Assembly: GCF_000455205.1 (NCBI RefSeq)
Contig: NZ_AUWQ01000129.1
Coordinates: 1 to 39,970, forward strand
From: Mycobacterium sp. UM_CSW
Lineage (GTDB): Bacteria; Actinomycetota; Actinomycetes; Mycobacteriales; Mycobacteriaceae
DNA: 39,970 bases
Direction: 5' to 3'
This document shows positions 18,194-27,648 of this stretch, piece by piece. Under the pieces are notes generated by a model. That model ran no database searches and was not told where the DNA came from. It saw only the letters and a list, made by a program, of their open reading frames with translations. Made by a program: the position numbers and the translations under genes. Numbering within the stretch: the stretch's first letter is position 1; the number at the start of each line of letters is the position of its first letter.

Positions 18194-21100
18194 GTGAGCA
18201 TCAAAGTTGCGCTGGAGCACCGCACCAGCTACACCTTTGACCGGCTGGTCCGGGTTTATCCGCACGTGGTGCGGCTGCGCCCGGCCCCCCACTCCCGCAC
18301 CGCCATCGAGGCCTACTCGCTGCGCGTCGAGCCGGGCGACCACTTCATCAACTGGCAGCAGGACGCGGTCGGCAATTTCCTTGCGCGGCTGGTGTTTCCG
18401 AATCCCATGAGCCAGCTGATCATCACCGTGGGGCTCATCGCCGACCTCAAGGTGATCAACCCGTTCGACTTCTTCATCGAGGACTGGGCCGAGAAGTGGC
18501 CCTCGGGCGGCTGGACCTACCCCAAGGAGCTGGCCGACGACCTCAAGCCGTACCTGCGGCCCGTCGACGAGGAGGGTGAGGGGTCGGGCCCGGGCGGGCT
18601 CGTGCAGGCGTGGGTAAGCAACTTCCGGGTGCCCGAGGGCACCCGCACCATCGACTTCCTGGTCGCGCTCAACCGCGCCATCAACGCCGACGTCGCCTAC
18701 AGCCTGCGGATGGAACCCGGTGTGCAGACACCGGATTTCACGCTGCGCAACGGCGTGGGCTCGTGCCGGGACTCGGCGTGGCTGCTGGTGTCGATCCTGC
18801 GCCAGCTCGGACTGGCCGCCCGGTTCGTGTCGGGCTACCTGGTGCAGCTGGCCTCGGACGTGGAGGCGCTCGACGGGCCGTCCGGGCCCGCGGCCGACTT
18901 CACCGACCTGCACGCGTGGACCGAGGTGTACATCCCCGGCGCGGGATGGATCGGGCTGGACCCGACGTCGGGGCTGTTCGCCGGCGAGGGCCACATCCCG
19001 CTCGCCGCCACGCCGCACCCCGCGAGCGCCGCGCCCATCACCGGCGGCACCGAGCCCTGCGAATCGGTCCTGGAGTTCTCCAATACCGTCACCCGCGTCC
19101 ACGAAGATCCCCGCGTCACGCTCCCCTACACCGACCAGGCCTGGCGGACCATCTGCGACGTGGGGCGCGCCGTCGACGAGCGGCTGACCGCCGCCGACGT
19201 CCGGCTGACCGTCGGCGGTGAGCCGACGTTCGTCTCGGTGGACAACCAGGTCGACGAGGAGTGGACGACGGCCGCCGACGGCCCGCACAAGCGGCAGCGG
19301 GCGTCCGACCTGGCCGCGCGACTCAAGTCGGTGTGGGCGCCGCAGGGGCTGATCCAGCGCGGGCAGGGCCGGTGGTATCCGGGAGAACCGTTGCCGCGCT
19401 GGCAGATTGCGCTCTATTGGCGCACCGACGGGCGGCCGCTGTGGGCCGACGACACGCTGCTGGCCGATCCCTGGAGCGCCGCGCCGGCCCTCGTCGACGA
19501 GGACGCGGCCTACGAGGTGCTCGCCGCGATCGCCGACGGCTTCGGCCTGCCGCCCTCGCAGGTGCGGCCGGCCTACGAGGATCCGCTGGCCCGGCTGGCC
19601 GCCAAGGTGCGCAAGCCGCACGGCGAACCGGTGCCGGCGGGCGACGACCTCGGCCCCGACGCCACCCCCGACACCGCCGAGAACCGCGCCGCGCTGCTGG
19701 CACGCCTCGACGAATCCACCACGGCCCCAGCCGCTTTCGTGCTGCCGCTGCACCGCCGCGAAGACCAGCTCGGCTGGGCCAGCGCGAACTGGCGGCTGCG
19801 CCGCGGCCGCATCGTGCTGCTGGAGGGCGACTCCCCGGCCGGCCTGCGGCTCCCGTTGGACTCGATCAACTGGCGCCCGCCCCGCGTCACCTTCGAGGCG
19901 GATCCCCTCGCCGCCGCAACCGAACTGCCGGCGGAGCCCGAACAGGGCGACGCCGCAGTGACCGTGCCCGACGGGGCGCCGCCGACCGCGATGGTCGCCG
20001 AGGTCCGCCGCGGGCAGCTCTACATCTTCGTGCCGCCCACCGAGGCGCTCGAGCACTTCGTCGACCTCGTCGCGCGGGTCGAGGCCGCGGCGGCCAAGGC
20101 CGACTGCCCGGTGGTGATCGAGGGCTACGGCCCGCCGCCGGACCCGCGGCTGAAGTCCGTGACCATCACGCCGGACCCCGGCGTGATCGAGGTCAACGTG
20201 CCGCCCACCGCCAGCTTCGCCGAACAGACGCAGCTGCTGGAAACGCTGTACGAGCAGGCCCGCCTGGCCCGGCTGTCCACCGAGTCCTTCGACGTCGACG
20301 GCACGCACGGCGGCACCGGCGGCGGCAACCACATCACGCTGGGCGGCATCACGCCCGCGGACTCGCCGCTGCTGCGCCGCCCCGACCTGCTGGTCTCGCT
20401 GCTGACCTACTGGCAGCGGCACCCGTCGCTGTCCTACCTGTTCGCCGGGCGGTTCGTCGGCACCACGTCGCAGGCGCCCCGGGTCGACGAGGGCCGCACG
20501 GAGGCGCTGTACGAACTCGAGATCGCATTCGCCGAGATCGCGCGCCTCGCTTCGTCTTCCAAGGCCGCTGCCCCACAACCGTGGGTGACCGACCGCGCGC
20601 TGCGCCACCTGCTCACCGACATCACCGGCAACACGCACCGCGCCGAATTCTGCATCGACAAGCTCTACAGCCCCGACGGCCCCCGCGGCCGGCTCGGCCT
20701 GCTGGAGCTGCGCGGCTTCGAGATGCCGCCGCACCTGCGCATGGCGATGGTGCAGTCGCTGCTGGTGCGTTCGCTGGTGGCGTGGTTCTGGGACGAACCG
20801 CTGCGCGCCCCGCTGATCCGGCACGGCGCCAATCTGCACGGGCGATACCTGTTGCCGCACTTCCTGATTCACGACATCGCCGACGTCGCCGCCGACCTGC
20901 GCGCGCACGGCGTGCCCTTCGAGACCAGCTGGCTGGACCCGTTCACCGAGTTCCGCTTCCCGCGCATCGGCACCGCGGTCTTCGACGGTGTGGAGATCGA
21001 ACTGCGCGGCGCGATCGAACCGTGGAACACCCTCGGCGAGGAGGCCACCGCCACCGGCACGGCCCGCTACGTCGACTCCTCGGTCGAACGGATCCAGGTG

Positions 21101-21532
21101 CGCGTCATCGGCGCTGACCGGCACCGCTACGTGGTGACGGCCAACGGCTACCCGGTGCCGCTGCTGGCCACCGACAACCCCGACATCCACGTGGGCGGCG
21201 TGCGGTTCAAGGCGTGGCAGCCGCCCAGCGCGCTGCACCCGACCATCAGCACCGACGTGCCGTTGCAGTTCGAGCTGGTCGACCTCACCACCGGGACGTC
21301 GCGCGGCGGCTGCACCTACCACGTCGCACACCCCGGGGGCCGCGCCTACGACGAGCCCCCGATCAACGCCGTCGAGGCCGAGTCGCGCCGTGCCCGACGC
21401 TTCGAGGCGACCGGCTTCACCGCGGGCAAGCTCGACCTGTCCGCGATCAAGGAGCGGCAGGCCAGGATTCTCACCGACATCGGCGCGCCGGGCATCCTCG
21501 ACCTGCGGCGCGTGCGTACCGTTCAGCAGTAA
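18194..21532 (+). CDS. Transglutaminase-like protein fused to DUF2126 (Rv2566 type)
   Basis: A 1112-residue protein. An N-terminal beta domain of the bacterial transglutaminase type (about 1-90) comes first. A cysteine-protease-like transglutaminase core follows with the triad C191 (GVGSCRDSAW), H240 (DLHAWTEVY) and D256 (GLDPTSG). The long C-terminal region (about 300-1100) is DUF2126, with segments such as GGTGGGNHITLGG and HGANLHGRYLLPHF. Start is GTG at 18194; a stop four codons upstream rules out an extension. The TAA stop touches the ATG of the next gene, so the pair is an operon. Comparative work on amidoligase systems predicts roles in peptide synthesis or protein modification; no substrate is established. 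Confidence 0.88.
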   Translation: MSIKVALEHRTSYTFDRLVRVYPHVVRLRPAPHSRTAIEAYSLRVEPGDHFINWQQDAVGNFLARLVFPNPMSQLIITVGLIADLKVINPFDFFIEDWAEKWPSGGWTYPKELADDLKPYLRPVDEEGEGSGPGGLVQAWVSNFRVPEGTRTIDFLVALNRAINADVAYSLRMEPGVQTPDFTLRNGVGSCRDSAWLLVSILRQLGLAARFVSGYLVQLASDVEALDGPSGPAADFTDLHAWTEVYIPGAGWIGLDPTSGLFAGEGHIPLAATPHPASAAPITGGTEPCESVLEFSNTVTRVHEDPRVTLPYTDQAWRTICDVGRAVDERLTAADVRLTVGGEPTFVSVDNQVDEEWTTAADGPHKRQRASDLAARLKSVWAPQGLIQRGQGRWYPGEPLPRWQIALYWRTDGRPLWADDTLLADPWSAAPALVDEDAAYEVLAAIADGFGLPPSQVRPAYEDPLARLAAKVRKPHGEPVPAGDDLGPDATPDTAENRAALLARLDESTTAPAAFVLPLHRREDQLGWASANWRLRRGRIVLLEGDSPAGLRLPLDSINWRPPRVTFEADPLAAATELPAEPEQGDAAVTVPDGAPPTAMVAEVRRGQLYIFVPPTEALEHFVDLVARVEAAAAKADCPVVIEGYGPPPDPRLKSVTITPDPGVIEVNVPPTASFAEQTQLLETLYEQARLARLSTESFDVDGTHGGTGGGNHITLGGITPADSPLLRRPDLLVSLLTYWQRHPSLSYLFAGRFVGTTSQAPRVDEGRTEALYELEIAFAEIARLASSSKAAAPQPWVTDRALRHLLTDITGNTHRAEFCIDKLYSPDGPRGRLGLLELRGFEMPPHLRMAMVQSLLVRSLVAWFWDEPLRAPLIRHGANLHGRYLLPHFLIHDIADVAADLRAHGVPFETSWLDPFTEFRFPRIGTAVFDGVEIELRGAIEPWNTLGEEATATGTARYVDSSVERIQVRVIGADRHRYVVTANGYPVPLLATDNPDIHVGGVRFKAWQPPSALHPTISTDVPLQFELVDLTTGTSRGGCTYHVAHPGGRAYDEPPINAVEAESRRARRFEATGFTAGKLDLSAIKERQARILTDIGAPGILDLRRVRTVQQ

Positions 21533-24163
21533 ATGTCGTCCCTCGAAGTCCCCCCCGCCCACTACGACGCCGACCGGCTGCTGGCCGGATACCGGACCGC
21601 GCGGGCCCAGGAAGCGCTCTTCGACCTGCGGCACGGCCCCCGGGCCGGCTACGACGAGTTCGTCGACCGCGACGGAAACGTGCGCCCGGCGTGGTCCGAG
21701 CTCGCCGACGCCGTCGCGGAGCGCGGCCGGGCCGGGCTGAACCGGCTGCGCTCGGTGGTGGACAACCTGATCGACAACGACGGAATCACCTACACCGAAG
21801 TCGATCCCGACCACGGCGGGGTGGAGCCCCGGCCCTGGAACCTGGACACCCTGCCGATCGTGCTCTCCGCGGCCGACTGGGACGTGCTGGAGGCCGGGCT
21901 GGTGCAGCGTTCCCGCCTGCTCGACGCCGTGCTCGCCGACCTGTACGGGCCGCGCGCCCTGCTCACCGAGGGCATCCTGCCGCCGCAACTGGTGTTCGGC
22001 CACCCCGGTTACGTGCGGCCCGCCAACGGCATCGAGGTGCCCGGGCACCACCAGCTGTTCATGCACGCCTGCGACGTCAGCCGGGTGCCGGACGGCAGCT
22101 TCCACGTCAACGCCGACTGGACGCAGGCGCCGTCGGGCGCGGGCTACGCGCTGGCCGACAGGCGCGTTGTGGCGCACTCGATTCCGGACCTCTACGAGCG
22201 GATCGCCCCGCGGGCGACGACGCCGTTCGCGCAGGCGCTGCGCCTCGCGCTCATCGACGCCGCCCCCGACGTCGCCCAGGACCCGGTCGTGGTGGTGCTG
22301 TCCCCCGGCATCTACTCGGAGACCGCGTTCGACCAGGCGTACCTGGCCACCCTGCTGGGCTTCCCGCTGGTGGAGAGCGCGGACCTGGTGGTGCGCGACG
22401 GCAAGCTGTGGATGCGCTCGCTGGGCACGCTGAAACGCGTCGACGTGGTCCTGCGCCGGGTCGACGCGGAGTACACCGACCCGCTGGACCTGCGCGCCGA
22501 TTCCCGCCTCGGCGTCGTGGGGCTGGTAGAGGCGCAGCACCGCGGGACGGTGACCGTGGTCAACACGCTGGGCAGCGGCATCCTGGAAAGCCCTGGGCTG
22601 CTTCGGTTTCTGCCGCAGCTGGCCGAGCGGCTGATCGACGAGGAGCCGCTGCTGCAGACGGCGCCGGTCTATTGGGGCGGCGTGGCCGGCGAACGCTCGC
22701 ACCTGCTGGCCAACCTGTCGTCGCTGCTGATCAAGTCCACCGTCGGCGGGAAAACCTATGTCGGGCCGACACTTTCGTCCGCACAGCTGGCCGACCTGGC
22801 CGCGCGCATCGAACACATGCCGTGGCACTGGGTGGGCCAGGAGCTGCCGCAGTTCTCGTCGGCACCCACCGACCACGCCGGCGTGTTGTCGTCGGCCGGC
22901 GTGGGCATGCGGCTGTTCACCGTGGCGCAGCGCGGCGGCTACGCGCCGATGATCGGCGGCGCCGGCTACGTGCTGGCCCCCGGCCCCTCGGCGTTCACGC
23001 TGAAAACCGTTGCGGCAAAGGATGTCTGGGTGCGTCCTACCGAGCGGGCGCGGGCCGAGACGGTGACCCTGCCGTCGCCGCCGGAACCCGCGAAGACGGC
23101 CGCGGGCACCTGGGGGGTCAGCTCGCCGCGCGTGCTGTCCGACCTGTTCTGGATGGGGCGATACGGCGAGCGCGCCGAGGAGATGGCCCGGTTGCTCATC
23201 GTGGCCCGCGACCGCTTCCACGTGTACCGGCACCAGCAGCACACCGAGGAAAGCGAGTGCGTGCCGGTGCTGATGGCCGCGCTGGGCCGGATCACCGGCA
23301 GCGACACCAGCGCGGGCTACGGCAGCACCGACGATCACGCGGAGATGATCGCCGTCACCCCCTCGATGCTGTGGTCGCTGACCCTGGACCCGAACCAGCC
23401 CGGGTCACTCGTGGGTTCGGTGGACGGGCTGGGGCTGGCCGCCCGGGCGGTGCGCGACCAGTTGTCCAACGACACGTGGACGGTGCTGGCCGGGGTGGAG
23501 CGCGCGCTGGCGCTGCGCTCCGAGCCGCCGGACTCACTCGCCGAGGCCGACGCGCTGCTCGCGTCCGCCCAGGCGCACACGCTGGCCGGGATGCTGACGC
23601 TGGCCGGGGTGGCGAGCGAGTCGATGGTGCGCGACGTGGGCTGGACGATGATGGACATCGGCAAGCGCATCGAACGCGGCCTGTGGCTGACCGCCCTGTT
23701 GCGGGCCACGCTGGCCACCGTCCGGTGCGCGGCGGCCGAGCAGACGATCATCGAGGCGACGCTGGTCGCGTGCGAATCGTCGGTCATCTACCGGCGCCGC
23801 ACCGTCGGCAATGTCAGCGTCGCCGCGGTGGCCGAGCTGATGCTGTTCGACGCCACCAACCCCCGGTCGCTGCTGTATCAGCTGGAGCGGCTGCGGACCA
23901 ACCTCAAGGACCTGCCCAGCTCGTCGGGGTCGTCGCGCCCCGAGCGGTTGGTGGACGAGATCAGCACGCTGCTGCGCCGCTCGCACCCCGAGGAGCTGGA
24001 GGAGATCACCGACGGAAGCCGCGCCCAGCTGGCCGAACTGCTCGACGCGATCCACGCCGAGCTGCGCAACCTGGCCGACGTCATCACCGAGACGCAACTG
24101 CGGTTGCCGGGCGGGTTCCAGCCGCTGTGGGGCCCCGACGAGCGACGGGTGATGCCGGCCTAG
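21533..24163 (+). CDS. Circularly permuted ATP-grasp/alpha-E fusion protein (Rv2567 type)
   Basis: An 876-residue fusion. The first part (about 85-485) is a circularly permuted type 2 ATP-grasp amide ligase domain; visible landmarks are DWDVLEAGLVQRSRLLDAVLADLYG, HVNADWTQAPSGAGYAL and IKSTVGGKTYVGP. The second part (from about 530) is an all-helical alpha-E (DUF403) domain beginning SPRVLSDLFWMGRYGERAEEMARLL. In many bacteria these are separate neighbouring genes. ATG 21533 directly follows the stop of the transglutaminase gene. The likely chemistry is ATP-dependent peptide bond formation, with the transglutaminases as processing or transfer partners. That is family-level inference. Confidence 0.9.
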   Translation: MSSLEVPPAHYDADRLLAGYRTARAQEALFDLRHGPRAGYDEFVDRDGNVRPAWSELADAVAERGRAGLNRLRSVVDNLIDNDGITYTEVDPDHGGVEPRPWNLDTLPIVLSAADWDVLEAGLVQRSRLLDAVLADLYGPRALLTEGILPPQLVFGHPGYVRPANGIEVPGHHQLFMHACDVSRVPDGSFHVNADWTQAPSGAGYALADRRVVAHSIPDLYERIAPRATTPFAQALRLALIDAAPDVAQDPVVVVLSPGIYSETAFDQAYLATLLGFPLVESADLVVRDGKLWMRSLGTLKRVDVVLRRVDAEYTDPLDLRADSRLGVVGLVEAQHRGTVTVVNTLGSGILESPGLLRFLPQLAERLIDEEPLLQTAPVYWGGVAGERSHLLANLSSLLIKSTVGGKTYVGPTLSSAQLADLAARIEHMPWHWVGQELPQFSSAPTDHAGVLSSAGVGMRLFTVAQRGGYAPMIGGAGYVLAPGPSAFTLKTVAAKDVWVRPTERARAETVTLPSPPEPAKTAAGTWGVSSPRVLSDLFWMGRYGERAEEMARLLIVARDRFHVYRHQQHTEESECVPVLMAALGRITGSDTSAGYGSTDDHAEMIAVTPSMLWSLTLDPNQPGSLVGSVDGLGLAARAVRDQLSNDTWTVLAGVERALALRSEPPDSLAEADALLASAQAHTLAGMLTLAGVASESMVRDVGWTMMDIGKRIERGLWLTALLRATLATVRCAAAEQTIIEATLVACESSVIYRRRTVGNVSVAAVAELMLFDATNPRSLLYQLERLRTNLKDLPSSSGSSRPERLVDEISTLLRRSHPEELEEITDGSRAQLAELLDAIHAELRNLADVITETQLRLPGGFQPLWGPDERRVMPA

Positions 24164-24169
24164 AGCTAG

Positions 24170-25225
24170 CTAGCCCGCCACCGCGGCGGGCCCCCGCGAC
24201 TCCGAACTCACCTCGTCGATCGCGTCGTGGATGAACTGCATCTTGTCCAGGACGGCGACCGGCAACACGAACGGGTACAGGTCGTCGTGACCCATCGAGC
24301 GGTTCACCATGTTCAGCGACCATGACAGCGGCAGCCACAGCTCGATGATGTTGGGAAAGGCGCTGGGCCCCAGGTTCGGCCGGTCGAAGGTGGCCGACGC
24401 CGGCGCCAGCCCGCACCACGCCGACGTGTCCAACGTGTCCCGGATGTGCAGGTAGTGGGCGAACGTCTCGGCCCAGTCCTCGGCGGGGTGCATGGTCGCG
24501 TACGACGAGACGAAGCTCTCCTGCCAGCCCTCCGGCGCGCCGTCGCGGTAGTGCCGGTCGAGCGCCTCCTGGTAGTCCGCGTCGGGATCGCCGAACAGCT
24601 CGTTGAACCGCGCCAGGTTGTCCTGCGACGGGGTGATCAGCCGGTAGAAGTAGTAGTGCCCGACCTCGTGGCGGAAGTGCCCGAGCAGGGTCCGGTACGG
24701 CTCGTCCATCTCGACCCGCAGCTGCTCGCGGTGGACGTCGTCGCCCTCGGCCAGATCCAGTGTGATGACGCCGTTTTCGTGGCCGGTGAACACCTTCTCG
24801 TGCGCGCTCGACAGCAGGCGAAAGCCCAGCCCGTAGTCGGGGTCGCGGTCGCGTCCGACGATCGGCAGCTTGAGCTCGTGCAGCTCGGCGATCAGCCGCC
24901 GCTTGGCCGCCTCCGCGCGGGCGAACGCGGCAAGACCGTCGGCGTCGTTGTCGTTGGGCCGCTCCAGCGTGAGCGCACACGACGTGCACAACCCGCCGGC
25001 GTCATTGCGTGGAACAAGCCAATTGCATTCCGCCAGATGCAGATTCGCGCACAGCTGGTAGTCGTCGGCATCGACGGCGCCGGCGTGCTCGCTGTCGTCG
25101 CCCCGGGTGATCACCAGCAGGGCCATCTGCTCGAGGGAGAACCCGAGCGCGCTGCCGCACGACAGGCATTCGGAGTTCTCGAACGCCAGGCGCTGGCCGC
25201 AGTTGGGGCAATGAAAATCACGCAT
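24170..25225 (-). CDS. Zinc-ribbon zincin metallopeptidase-like protein (Rv2568c type)
   Basis: A 351-residue protein with two N-terminal zinc-binding clusters (C6, C9, C20, C23; then C59, C67, C80, C83) and a C-terminal zincin core. The core carries HEVGH (186-190), with E253 (PAEDWAETFAHY) as likely third ligand. This is the DUF2248-type putative zinc-binding metallopeptidase architecture. No signal peptide is present, so action in the cytosol is expected. The ATG at 25225 was chosen over one at 25243 because GGAGGTGA sits 8 nt before it. It overlaps the upstream transglutaminase gene by 8 bp and converges on the ATP-grasp gene. It probably processes the cluster's peptide or protein. Confidence 0.87.
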   Translation of the reverse strand: MRDFHCPNCGQRLAFENSECLSCGSALGFSLEQMALLVITRGDDSEHAGAVDADDYQLCANLHLAECNWLVPRNDAGGLCTSCALTLERPNDNDADGLAAFARAEAAKRRLIAELHELKLPIVGRDRDPDYGLGFRLLSSAHEKVFTGHENGVITLDLAEGDDVHREQLRVEMDEPYRTLLGHFRHEVGHYYFYRLITPSQDNLARFNELFGDPDADYQEALDRHYRDGAPEGWQESFVSSYATMHPAEDWAETFAHYLHIRDTLDTSAWCGLAPASATFDRPNLGPSAFPNIIELWLPLSWSLNMVNRSMGHDDLYPFVLPVAVLDKMQFIHDAIDEVSSESRGPAAVAG

Positions 25226-26150
25226 TGAACGCGTCACCTCCAAACGGCACGACGTCGACGGCGACGTCGATCACGCTGTGCTCGGAGTTGGTGTAGATGA
25301 TGCCGCGCAGCGGCGGCACATCGGCGTAGTCGCGGCCGCGACCCACGATGATGTAGCGCTCGTCGACCAGCTGGTCGTTGGTGGGATCCAGGCCCAGCCA
25401 CTCGAACAGGCCGGGCTCCTGCGGGGTCCACACCCCCGCCCAGGCGTGGGTCGCGTCGATGCCGATCATCCGATCCTTTCCCGGTGGCGGGTCCGTGGCC
25501 AGATAACCGGACACGTAGCTGGCCGCCAGACCGTTGGCTCGCAGGCAGGCGATCGCCAGCCTCGCAAAGTCCTGACATACCCCTTCCCGGGCCGCCAGAA
25601 CCTCGTTGACCCCGGTGGAAATCGTCGTCGACCCCGAGCGGTAGGTGAAGTCGGTGAAGATCCGCGACGCCAGGTCGCGCATCACCTCGACCAGCGGGCG
25701 CCCCGGCTCGAAGCTGGGGGCGGCGTACTCGCGGACCGCGTCGGTGATCTCCGGAGGGTCCAGGTCCAGGGTGAACTCGGTCGCGAGCGCTCCCCGGCGC
25801 CCGGCCGGCCGGGCGGCCTCCCACGGTTGCACCGCCGGCCCGCTGGTGTAGCGCTCCGGCGGCGGCGGATACACGTCGACGATGGAGTCGCCGGTGATCG
25901 TCAGCGACTGGTGCGGCTCGGTGACGTGGAAGTACGCACTGATATTGCCGTAGCTGTCGCTGCTGGTGGAGCTGTCGGCGGGGGCCGGGTCGATGGTCAG
26001 CCGGTGCGCCACGCACCGCTGCCGCGCGGAGTCCCGCGGCGTGAGGAAGGCGCGGCCATAAGAGCTGGTCACGACGTCGGAATAGCGGTACTGGGTGCGG
26101 TGGGTGACCCGGTGCCGGCGGGCCTGATTTCCCTCCAAGGCTTCTGACAC
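25218..26150 (-). CDS. Transglutaminase-like cysteine protease-fold protein (Rv2569c type)
   Basis: A 310-residue protein: N-terminal beta domain with HRTQYRYSD (about 17-25), then the transglutaminase core with C192 (REGVCQDFARLA), H235 (DATHAWAGVW) and D255 (GLDPTND). It is a stand-alone relative of the first part of the 1112-residue neighbour. The start was set at GTG 26150 because family homology begins at RYHVTHRT-like sequence a few residues later; other starts nearby cannot be excluded. It is cotranslated with the zincin gene and divergent from the MmcQ/YjbR-like gene. The reaction could be hydrolysis or transpeptidation. Confidence 0.88.
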   Translation of the reverse strand: MSEALEGNQARRHRVTHRTQYRYSDVVTSSYGRAFLTPRDSARQRCVAHRLTIDPAPADSSTSSDSYGNISAYFHVTEPHQSLTITGDSIVDVYPPPPERYTSGPAVQPWEAARPAGRRGALATEFTLDLDPPEITDAVREYAAPSFEPGRPLVEVMRDLASRIFTDFTYRSGSTTISTGVNEVLAAREGVCQDFARLAIACLRANGLAASYVSGYLATDPPPGKDRMIGIDATHAWAGVWTPQEPGLFEWLGLDPTNDQLVDERYIIVGRGRDYADVPPLRGIIYTNSEHSVIDVAVDVVPFGGDAFNA

Positions 26151-26222
26151 AACGCTGATCCCATCACACCCCGTTTGCCGATCGCGAGCCAAGCGCGCCA
26201 TTTCGGGAGCACAATCGAAGAC

Positions 26223-26612
26223 GTGGCCACGTGGAACGACGTCGCCCGCATCGTTGGTGAGCTGGCACTCACCTCCGAGCCGTCACCGCACGAGTGGCGG
26301 GTCGGCAAGAAGTTGCTGGCTTGGGAACGGCCACTGCGCCCGTCGGATCGCGAGGCGCTGGCCGACAGCGGCGTGGAACCCCCGGAGGGCGACATCCTCG
26401 GTGTCCGGGTTTCCGACGAGGGCGTCAAGTTTGCGTTGATCGCCGACGAACCCAGGGTCTACTTCACCACCCCGCACTTCGACGGCTACCCGGCGGTGCT
26501 GCTGCGGCTGGACGAGATCGCACCGCGCGACCTGGCCGAGGTGATCACCGAGGCGTGGCTGACGCAGGCGCCGAAGAAGCTGGTGCAGGAGTTTCTGGCC
26601 GACTCGCTATGA
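26223..26612 (+). CDS. MmcQ/YjbR-like protein (Rv2570 type)
   Basis: A 129-residue protein with the MmcQ/YjbR double-wing fold pattern: WRVGKKLLAWERPLR, then GVRVSDEGVKFALIADEP, YFTTPHFDGYPAVLLRL and a C-terminal helix ALTEAWL-like segment (EAWLTQAPKKL). Proteins of this fold often bind DNA or nucleotides; no role is known for this one. GTG 26223 matches the start of the M. tuberculosis homologue and its length. The TGA overlaps the convergent FUSC gene's stop by 6 bp. Confidence 0.82.
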   Translation: MATWNDVARIVGELALTSEPSPHEWRVGKKLLAWERPLRPSDREALADSGVEPPEGDILGVRVSDEGVKFALIADEPRVYFTTPHFDGYPAVLLRLDEIAPRDLAEVITEAWLTQAPKKLVQEFLADSL

Positions 26613-27638
26613 GCGCAGGTCGATGACCCGCTGCAGGTCGTCGACGCAGGCCTGGACGGCGTCGGCGAGCACCACCTGCGCCCTCTCCCGGGCACCCGAG
26701 TGCAGCTGCGACGCGTGATGGCGCGCGGCCGCGACGTACGCGCACGCGCCCGCCGGGTCGGAGTCGGCCAGCGCGGTCGCGGCCGCCAACACCACCAACA
26801 CGCGGTGCACGGGCTGCGGAGGCGTCGCGCGGCACCCATCTGCTCCCGGGGCGACGGCGCGGGCGAGCTCCAGCACCGAGCCGGCGAGCAGGGCCACGTG
26901 CACGGCCTGGTGATCGGCCGCCCGCACGGCACCGCGCAGGCCCCAGCGCCGCGGCGCGACGCGCACCACCTGACGGGCGGTGGTGCGCGCCTCGATCAGC
27001 CCGCCGAGTTGCGCGTGCACCCGATCGACGGCCGACAGCGGCCAGTCGGGCGGGGCCTCCCTGCGCCCGGCGGCGAAGTCCGCGGCTCGGGTGAGGACGC
27101 CCTGCAGCGTGCTGAACACGCCGACGCGCGCGCTGCGCAGCACCTCCAACGGGTCGGCCGGGAACAGCAGGACCGCGACCACGATGGCCACGCAACCACC
27201 GATCAGCGAGTCGAAGATGCGCTCCCAACCCACCCCGCTGTGGTACAGCGCCAGCACCAGGATCGCCGACACAGCGGTCTGGTTGGCGAACATCATTCCC
27301 TGCCCGATGCGGCCGTGGCCGATGAACACCGCCGCGGACAGCGCCAGGAATGCGGCGACCCCGATGGCGACGGCGCCCGGCCCGAGCAGCCCCTGCACCG
27401 CGATGCCCACACCGATCCCGAGGGTCACGCCGACCATCATCTGGATGGCGCGCTGCGCCCGTAGCACGTTGCTGATCGACAGGGATACCGCGGCGGCGAT
27501 CGGCGCGAAGAACGGCTGCGGGTGACCCAGCAGGTCGTGCGCGATGTACCAGGAGAAGCCCGCGGCGACCGCCGTCTGCACGAGGTTGAACCACAGCGCG
27601 CGCAACCGCTTGAGGCCCGCGCGCGCCGCTCGCTTCAT
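26607..27638 (-). CDS. FUSC/aromatic acid exporter-like membrane protein (Rv2571c type)
   Basis: A 343-residue protein. Six membrane helices (about 15-32, 40-57, 64-85, 88-107, 117-134, 140-160) are followed by a cytosolic helical domain. This is the half-size layout of FUSC/ArAE-type proteins, related to aromatic acid and fusaric acid exporters. The loop segments PFFAPIAAAVSLS and RAQRAIQMMVGVTLGIGVG are typical. The substrate is unknown. ATG at 27638, 10 bp behind the nitroreductase-like gene, so it is probably the last gene of the aspS operon. Confidence 0.85.
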   Translation of the reverse strand: MKRAARAGLKRLRALWFNLVQTAVAAGFSWYIAHDLLGHPQPFFAPIAAAVSLSISNVLRAQRAIQMMVGVTLGIGVGIAVQGLLGPGAVAIGVAAFLALSAAVFIGHGRIGQGMMFANQTAVSAILVLALYHSGVGWERIFDSLIGGCVAIVVAVLLFPADPLEVLRSARVGVFSTLQGVLTRAADFAAGRREAPPDWPLSAVDRVHAQLGGLIEARTTARQVVRVAPRRWGLRGAVRAADHQAVHVALLAGSVLELARAVAPGADGCRATPPQPVHRVLVVLAAATALADSDPAGACAYVAAARHHASQLHSGARERAQVVLADAVQACVDDLQRVIDLRS

Positions 27639-27648
27639 GGCTCCCGAG

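Noticed and set aside
17069-23338. A 2089-codon open frame on the minus strand, opposite the membrane, transglutaminase and ATP-grasp genes
   Set aside because: Low-complexity His/Gln/Arg/Gly-rich translation with no domain; a by-product of strong GC codon bias opposite real genes.
25226-25243. Six-residue extension of the zincin gene
   Set aside because: The region holds the GGAGGTGA ribosome site for ATG 25225.
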